Assembly: GCA_002973635.1 (NCBI GenBank)
Contig: CP027224.1
Span: 3,854,501 to 3,918,500, forward strand
DNA: 64,000 nt
Origin: Lysinibacillus sp. B2A1
GTDB taxonomy: Bacteria > Bacillota > Bacilli > Bacillales_A > Planococcaceae
Reading direction: 5' to 3'
Each line of letters starts with the position of its first letter. The first letter of the stretch is position 1. The notes under the pieces are model-generated. The model was not told the DNA's origin and ran no database searches. It was given only the letters and a program-made list of their open reading frames with translations. Positions 25,247 to 33,500 of the stretch are shown here, piece after piece. The position numbers were made by a program, and so were the translations under genes.

Positions 25247-27445
25247 TCAACTTCCTCCTTTCATTTTTTCTAAAACAAATAATCGTTGACCTAGTGGATA
25301 TAATTTATGTCCCTTATCAGGTTGTATTGAAATACATCTGAATCCCACCTCATTAAATATTTCCAGCCATTGAGCTGTCGTTAAAAAAGTAGATGATGTT
25401 TCCACTCTTTTATCATTCGCAGGCTCCATCATAAAGACTTGTGAAATTAACATTTGTATGGATTCACCATCTGCTTCTGTTAATATAATTAAACCATCTT
25501 TTTTTAATAGCGATTGAAGCATCCATAATATTTCCTTTGTATTTTTCACATTATTTAACACACCAGCAGCAAGAATCATATCCTGAGAACCATTCTCAAT
25601 CAAAGATATATCCTTCCTATCTTCTATATCCATTTTCATAAATTCTAGCCACTGAATATGCTGTAATGATTTCTTTGCTTCATTAATAAAATAATTAGAA
25701 ATATCACTAAATAAATAGCAACTCATGTTATTGTGTAGCTGATTTTTCAGAATGCTATCAATGACTTCTTTAGTGGTTGCACCAGTTCCTGCGCCTATTT
25801 CTAAGATATTTACTTTATTCTTTATTGCAATCTGTGCTGTAACAATGCTGGCGACTTCTTTATTCAGGAAATGGGCAATCATTGTATCCTTATATAAGGA
25901 TGTAGCTACATCCATCTCACCCTCTTGAAATAGTAACTGGACAGCAGATTGCTTACCCGTTAGTAAATCTCCCAGTAGTTCAGCGTGTCTATAAAAGTAA
26001 TTCATGACTTTTGCAGGCATCAATTGATCTGACCATACTGATTTAAGCTCTTGCCACGCCCTCTCTACCTCCTTAGGCGTCAATACTGGATAGTTTAATA
26101 CAAAGCCTGTATCTAGACAGATTACATAACCATGATTAGTTAGTGCTGTTAACCATCTTGTAAGAATAAATTGAAATCTATCAGCGATTTGAATAGCATG
26201 GGAAATTTCATCAGCACGATATATCCTATTCTTCGAAGTAAAGATATTGTTTTTCTGGAGCTCAAGAAGAATCGTTTTTAAACAAACCTCATTAAACTGT
26301 GTAACAGCCTGTTGAACACCATCAATTGTTAGCTGTTTATAGTGTACTTCCATAGATTCTTTTTTTCGAAGCTGTAATTTTATATCCTCAATATTTAAAA
26401 ATGACTGTGGTACTCGCTCACAATCATTTGGATAACCTAAGGCACTCGTTAGTCCACTCCATAGCTGTGCAGCTTGAAGCATCTGTTGCCCCTCTTTTCC
26501 CATCTTGATCGAATTCATATCATGGGTAATCCAATTTGCTAATCTCTCAATATCCTGTAAAATAGCAGAAGGCCAAGTCTTTGTCAGAATGTCTTGATAG
26601 GTAGCATTATTTTTTGATGTAAAATCCTCTATCACCGAGCTAGTGAGTGAGAGGGGAGCTTCCTGTTCCAAATCTCTTGGAACTAGTGGAATATTATTAG
26701 GGATTTGCATTCTAGGTGTCCATAGTACAGGTCCATTCGTATCAAAAAGAGTCAATTTACCACTATCGAACCCTAATGTAATGTGATGCATTAAATGCAT
26801 ATAACTATCAGAGACAGCAACATCCACTTGATTTTGTGCTCGTATCGTTGTTGGAATATCTTTTAGCATGGCGGAAAGCAATTGAAACGGCATATTGCCA
26901 GTAATCACATCCTTTACCTCCCAGGGCTGAACATTACCAAGTAATTTTGTTAAGATATGAGCTAGTGGAAATGAAACCTGGGTTGCCATATCGATATTCA
27001 AATATAAAGGCTGTTCTTGCTGCATTATAGTTTGAGCAACTTCTATGAATTTGTTGACGAAGGGTAAATTACCATATAAATCTCCTACCATAAACTTAAC
27101 ACACTGTTGTTTTGCCATTCGGTAACAGTCGATTAAATTTTGATAATGTACTGGCTGTTCTAATAAAACATGAATGCCCCTTTTCATGAACGCTATTGCA
27201 AGCTCTGTGCCCGAACCTCCCATCACGCTTGTAGGAACAACAATGCAAGCAATATCAATGTCATGAGGTATGTCCTCGATATCCGTATATAAATTTGTCT
27301 CATATACACTTGCACAATGTTTAGACCTTTGACTGCCTTGTGCAAGAATCCCTGCTAGTTCAAAAAGTGGCGAAAGCTGGATAGCCTCTAAATAAAATTG
27401 GCCAAATCTTGTGCCGCATACAAGAACACGTAACTTTTGGGTCAC
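25247..27445 (-). CDS. Thiazolinyl-imide reductase fused to a SAM methyltransferase
   Basis: 732 residues from a GTG at 27445. Residues 1 to about 360 are a Gfo/Idh-like NADPH reductase of the Irp3/PchG class (Rossmann start RVLVCGTRFGQFYLEAI, GIHVLLEQPVHYQNLIDCYR, MVGDLYGNLPFV). Family role: reduces one thiazoline ring of the carrier-bound intermediate to thiazolidine. Residues about 365-732 form a methyltransferase with an intact motif I (ILEIGAGTGATTKEVI, 547-562), SDISNYFINEAKK and LILAAGVLNNV-like motif IV, of the kind usually embedded in NRPS or PKS modules (PchF, HMWP1). Such reductases are about 350-370 residues and normally free-standing, so the fusion is unusual. Inferred product step: reduction followed by N-methylation of the thiazolidine, as PchG and the PchF methyltransferase do in pyochelin. 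Confidence 0.9.
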   Translation of the reverse strand: MTQKLRVLVCGTRFGQFYLEAIQLSPLFELAGILAQGSQRSKHCASVYETNLYTDIEDIPHDIDIACIVVPTSVMGGSGTELAIAFMKRGIHVLLEQPVHYQNLIDCYRMAKQQCVKFMVGDLYGNLPFVNKFIEVAQTIMQQEQPLYLNIDMATQVSFPLAHILTKLLGNVQPWEVKDVITGNMPFQLLSAMLKDIPTTIRAQNQVDVAVSDSYMHLMHHITLGFDSGKLTLFDTNGPVLWTPRMQIPNNIPLVPRDLEQEAPLSLTSSVIEDFTSKNNATYQDILTKTWPSAILQDIERLANWITHDMNSIKMGKEGQQMLQAAQLWSGLTSALGYPNDCERVPQSFLNIEDIKLQLRKKESMEVHYKQLTIDGVQQAVTQFNEVCLKTILLELQKNNIFTSKNRIYRADEISHAIQIADRFQFILTRWLTALTNHGYVICLDTGFVLNYPVLTPKEVERAWQELKSVWSDQLMPAKVMNYFYRHAELLGDLLTGKQSAVQLLFQEGEMDVATSLYKDTMIAHFLNKEVASIVTAQIAIKNKVNILEIGAGTGATTKEVIDSILKNQLHNNMSCYLFSDISNYFINEAKKSLQHIQWLEFMKMDIEDRKDISLIENGSQDMILAAGVLNNVKNTKEILWMLQSLLKKDGLIILTEADGESIQMLISQVFMMEPANDKRVETSSTFLTTAQWLEIFNEVGFRCISIQPDKGHKLYPLGQRLFVLEKMKGGS

Positions 27446-27488
27446 TACTATATCACTCTCTCATATATTTATATTAATGAATAGATGA

Positions 27489-27533
27489 CACAGCGGTGCA
27501 TCACAAGCCGCTAGCTATAATGACACCACTGTG
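27489..27533. other. Stem-loop in the 147-bp gap inside the biosynthetic operon
   Basis: CACAGCGGTG (27489-27498) pairs with CACCACTGTG (27524-27533) with one mismatch around a 25-base loop. It lies between the large NRPS gene and the reductase-methyltransferase gene, the only sizeable gap in the operon. No T-run follows on the coding strand, so it is more likely an mRNA processing or stability element than a full terminator. Confidence 0.45.
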
Positions 27534-27592
27534 CATTTAGTTTGGAGCTAGTAAATATTCAAATAAAAATGCCTTCTTCTCTCTGCAACCCC

Positions 27593-30500
27593 CTACAATG
27601 TACCTATAACATGTGCTTCTTCCTTATCCTGATCATTCTTCTGTGCAACGAGATTTGCAGCCATTCCTTCAATGGTAGGATGTAAAAATAACTTTTCCAA
27701 CGTTAAAGAATACTCTAGTTCACTCAGTCGATTAATAAATCGAATTGCTTTAAGGGAGTCACCACCATGTTCAAAGAAGTTATCGTCCACACTGCTATAC
27801 ATAGTTTCTATTATTTCTTGCCAGACTTGAACAACAATCTGCTCTTCTGGAGTAACTGCTTGTCTCCCCTGTTTCACAAGCTCAGGCTGGTGAGAAATTC
27901 TGTAGTGTGCAAGCTGCTTGCGGTTAATTTTTCCGTTTGCTGTTACTGGGAAGGTTTCATGAACGAAATAATCATCTGGACACATATATTTAGGAAGAGT
28001 ATGCTTTACCTCTTCTCTAAAGCGGTCAAGGGATAATCTTTGAATCTTTGAAGGTCCCTCAACCATCATGATATGTTCACCAAACCACTTAACATCATCC
28101 CGCGGCCACTCCAATAAATAGTTAAAGCCTTCATTCTTCCATAATTGTTGCCATGTCTCGCAATCAAGCAACGGTAGCTTCTCTGCACTCCTAGTATCAG
28201 TAAGTTGCTGATAGCCTTCCTCATAAAATGCCACTGTAATTAGCAATAGTGCATTATTCTTTACATTCTCAGTTAGTATAATAAGACCATCTGGCTTTAA
28301 TAGTCGCTTTAAATAAGTCATCGTATTATTTAAATGACGACTTCGATGCAATGTATTTTCAGCAATAATTAAGTCATAGCTATGAAGATCCATATCCTGA
28401 TTATCAGGTGGGAGATTAACATCATATTGCTTAAATTTAACATGCTCATGAGTTGTCGCCGCCTTTTTACGATATAGAAAATCGGATGATTCATCAGCGT
28501 AGGTATATTGACCATTGCTCCTAAAGTGCTTCGCAAATTGGTGACTACCCTGACCTGTTCTTGTGCCAAGCTCCAAGACATTTAGTCCTTGCTCTTCATT
28601 GGATTTTGATAATATGCTTAACATATTGTCCACTAAATCCTGTGTATATTGACTCCATAAATTATAGTGACCTAATTGTTCAGGCGTTAAGAATCCCTCC
28701 GAATCTACTAAATAAATCATGGCTTTCTGCTCGCCTTTTAGAAAGGCAAGTCGGGCCTCTTGAGAAATGATTAACTGCTCCTTTAATCGCTGGAATATTG
28801 GCTGTGTTTCACCAAGATGAAAATCATTTAATTTATTACTCATATATTGTAAAGCGTTTTCTTTGCTGAAATTAACGATATAACTAGTATGTTTCCTCTC
28901 TATAAAACCATATTCAGCAAGGTAATCTAGCCAATGCCCTATTAAAGAATCATACGTATTCGCAATAGCTCCTATTATTTCCTCCTTCCTCAATACTTGA
29001 CCTTGATCCTTAAAGATGCTCAGTGCAGATAAGTCTAAAAACATCATGCCAACACTAAGCCATTCAATTGAGGCTGTATAATCAGAAAGCTCAGTCATAT
29101 GAAGGGTTGGCTTCATGTGCTCCAACTCATTTTTGATTGTCTCAAGACTGATAGAAAGCTTTGTATCTGTTGTCAATGTTTCAACTAAATCATGCTGACT
29201 GTCCTTATGAAGCTTTAAATGGCCTATTAGCTTATTATCCTGCATGATGACAGCAGCCTGCTGTACAATCGGAAGCTTGCATAAATTAGCTTCAATATCC
29301 CCTAGTTCCACTCTGTGACCATTCATTTTAATTTGCTGATCTTCACGACCTAAAAATTCGATATTACCATCAGGAAGATACCTAGCTAGATCCCCTGTTT
29401 TGTAAATTCTTGCTCCTGTTTTAGGATGGTATATATAGTGAGCATTTGTTCTCTCATGATCATTACAATATCCTGTTGATAAACCAATACCACCAATATA
29501 TAAATCACCTTTTACCCAAACAGGACTATCCTCATAATTGGCGTTCAAGACATACAACTGCTGATGTGAAAGTGATTTCCCATATGGAATACTCTTCCAC
29601 GAATCTTCAATAGTATCTACCATAAAATAATTGGACCAAATCGAGCATTCTGTGGCTCCTCCTAGACTGACAACATGTGAATCTTTGAAAATGCTTTTTA
29701 TTTTTTCTGGAAGGGTTAATGCTATCCAATCACCACTTAATAGCACCCATCTTAAAGAATGTCCCTGCTCTGCAATTGTAGTAGCTGTTTTATGGTAATT
29801 CACAAACATTTCCATAAAGGCTGGTACTGTGTTCCAGATCGTTATGTGATGTTTATGCAATAGCTCTAACCAATGCTCAGGGTCCTTCAGCTTCTGCACT
29901 TCAGGTATGACCACTGCACCACCTGCTGCGAGTAAGCCAAATGCATCATACACGGATAAATCAAAGGTAAAGTTCGATAAAGCTATACTACGGTCAGAGG
30001 ATGTTACTTCGAAACGCTTGTTTATATCTAAAATGGTATTCACCACACTACGATGAGTGATTTCAACCCCTTTAGGCTTACCTGTAGAGCCTGAAGTGAA
30101 AATAATATAAGCTAAATCATCAGGTGATACTGTGCGAAGGGTTGTCATTTTCTCTGACTGGGATTCAATAAGTGACTCCACAGTATAAACGTTTAAGCCT
30201 AAATGACCGAATCGACTATATAAAGTCTGTGAAGTCATAATTGTGCCGATATGTGCTTGGTGTATAATCTGCTGTAGTCGTTCCAAAGGTGTATCCACAT
30301 CTACTGGTAAATATGCTGCCCCTGCTCTCATAACCCCTAGTGCTGCAACAATTTGCTGCCATCCCTTTTCCATTAATATGATGATAGTCTGAGATGGCTC
30401 TGCACTAATGGCAGCAGCTATATTTTTTGACATATCGTCTAATTCTTTATAAGAAACTGTCTTTGTAGTATCAATAATCGCTGGATTTTCAGTAAATGTA

Positions 30501-33500
30501 AGCCATTGTTTTTCTATTAGACTGATAAGTGTTTCTTCAGATGTCGGGATAATGGCCGCATGATGAATGACCTCCCGTTGTTTTGCATCTGGTAGACTAA
30601 TAAGAGTAGAAGTCTGTTGCCATGCCTTCATACCCTGACTTAGTTGGTCTAAAAACTGCAGATACACATTAAACATTTCAGCCAATAAACCTGAAGGGAA
30701 TAATTCTTCTACACCATCCCAGGATAGGATAAGCTCACCATCTTGCTCAAATACTTGATGATCCAACCAAACCTGAGGTGTCTGCGATGCTCCATAAATG
30801 ATTTTCCCTAAATAAGAAGTATCCTTTAAATGATCCTTATTCACGCCAATTCCACTAGTAAAGACAATCGGCATAACAATTTCGTTAAAATGATTCCTGT
30901 CTTTTCGTAGCATTCGCTCGACTTCCACCCCACTGACAAGCGTATGTTCAAGATCCTGCAATAATTGCTTTTGCATATCCTGACAGCGCATAATGAAATT
31001 GCTATCGAGACGATGATCTATTTCAATCAGTACTAAAGAAGTAAAGTCTCCCACTAACTTATTGACATCTTCATGTAAAGGTAGACGGTTAAAATGCGTT
31101 AAATTTAATGTAAAATGCTGATGACGGCTATATCTGCCTAATACTTCTGCATAGGCTGTCATTATAATCGTTGAAGGCGTCAAATGAAGTTGGTGTGCCA
31201 TTTGTTTCATAGTACTCCATTTATCCTTCGTTAAAACTGCCTGATAACGTGTAAATCTTTGTTCTTTGATATCATTAGGCTGCTTGGCTAGTGGCAGCTC
31301 TGGAGCGGACGGTAGCTTTTGAACACGTTCTTCCCAATAGTTCATATCATTTTTATACTCAGTAGAATTTTTAAAATCCGCTAGTGCAATCGCATAATCT
31401 CTAAAGCTAATATTGATGGTAGGTAAGTTTAGGGTCGGAGTATAAGATAATTTATACCACTCATCAAATAGCAGAAAAATGCTATAGCCATCGAATACCG
31501 TATTATCAAAGCTAACATGTAATCGAGTTGTCTGATTTGGACTTAAGCTGGCCTCAATTTCAAATAATGGCCATTTGCTAACATCAAATCTACGCTGAGA
31601 CATTTGATTTCTGGTTGCTTGCACTCCATTAGTAAAAGCTAAATAATCCTGATGCCTGTAATCATTGATGTTAATTTGATAAGCTGGTACATCCTTCAAA
31701 ATTTGCTGAGACAATCCATTATTCAGTACAACCACTCGCATGACATCATGACGCTGAATTAATTGATTCCAAGCCGCATTTACTGCCTTCATGTCCAGTT
31801 CGTCACATTCAAGCTCAAAATAACAATGAGCAGACACATCGCTTAAATCATATACACTATTTCTTCCGAGCCAATAGGATTGCTGAATATCCGTTAATGG
31901 GAATGGCTCATAAAGATGAGTTGTATCACTTTTAATATTCTCAAAAGATGTAGGCATTATTTCCTTTGTCTCAGCCATTGTTTGCTCGGCTATATATTGA
32001 GTAAAATCACTAAACTTCGGATATTTGAAAATTGCCTCTAAGGAAGTCGGCAAATTCAATTTTTTCTGTAATTGACTATTTAGTTGTGTTGCAATTAATG
32101 AGTCTCCTCCAAGTTGATAGAAATTATCGTCTAGTGAAATATGTGGTTTCTCTAATACCTCTTTCCAAACATTCGCAATTTTTTGCTCCATAGCCGTCAT
32201 TGAACGTGTAGGTTCTGCCTGCTCCTGAGCACCTAAATCAACGCTTGTATGTAATAGCTTACGATTTAGTTTCCCATTATTCGTTAAAGGCATTTTACGA
32301 AGTAACGTAATATGTCTAGGAATCATATAATCTGGCAATTGCTCTTTAGTATAGTCCTCTAGCTTTCTTTGGTTTATTTGCTTTTTCACAGGAGATGACT
32401 GAGCAATAAAAATATGGTGCGCATATAGTTGTGGGTGATTCACCACATTCACATTTGAAAAACCAGCTTTCTTAAAGACTTCTAGCCATTGAGTATCCGC
32501 TAATAAAGGCTGACAATCCTCTTTTCTTTCATCTTCATATTGCGTAAATCCATTTTCTTCAAAGCCTGTTGTAATAAGCTGCAGGCTGCTATTCATTGTG
32601 TTTTCAGTAGTGACCATCAAGCCATCAGCATCTAAAAGCTGCTCAATAAAGGGCATCGCTTCTGGTAAATTTTTAATTCTGTGTAGCGCATTATTGGCAA
32701 TTATCAGGTCATATTTCTGGCATGTATAGCCTTGTAAAACAGGGTCAATTTCCATATCTAATGTAGCAAATTCTATATGGTCTGAAAGAATGTGATCGAA
32801 TTCACCTTTAAAATATATAGAAGCATCCGTGATTGTATAATGATAATCCATACCTGCCAATTGCTGAATGATAGCTTCCGTAAATGAGCTACTTCTTGCT
32901 CCAAGCTCTAGAATGTGTATTGGCTTTTTCTTAGCTATACTAATCCTATTAATAATGGTTGCTACTAGACGATGACTTTCTATAGCCCCTGGTTCTTCAC
33001 ATATCACCTCCATCGGTGATAATGCATTTTCAGAAAATAATAAAGAAGCTGGTGATATTTTTCCCGTTAGTATTGCTTGCCCATTCTCTATAAAGGACGT
33101 ACCGAATTTTAAAATATGTGGGTAATGAACTAAATAAGGTAGCTGACAATCCGATAAATTCATCCTATTTGTATAAGTGATATGATCTATAGTCGCTACT
33201 ACATGTAACTTATGTAGCAAACTAAACCATTGGAAAATAAGCTCATAATACCTCGCCTCTATCTGCCTTTCTTCTATTAATTGTTTAACATCGTAGCTAT
33301 GTCCTTTGTCCATAGGAAAGTCCATTTGCTGTAGAATCGATGATATTCCATAACAAGTTAATTGATCGATTTCTTGCATAAATTTCTGCATTGCCTCTGA
33401 ATCATCGAAGTCACTAGCATTTGAATGTTGATAAACTGATTCGATCACGCTTCTAACAAGTTTAGGTATGTCAGAGGATGTCGTCTGAATATCAAAAAGA

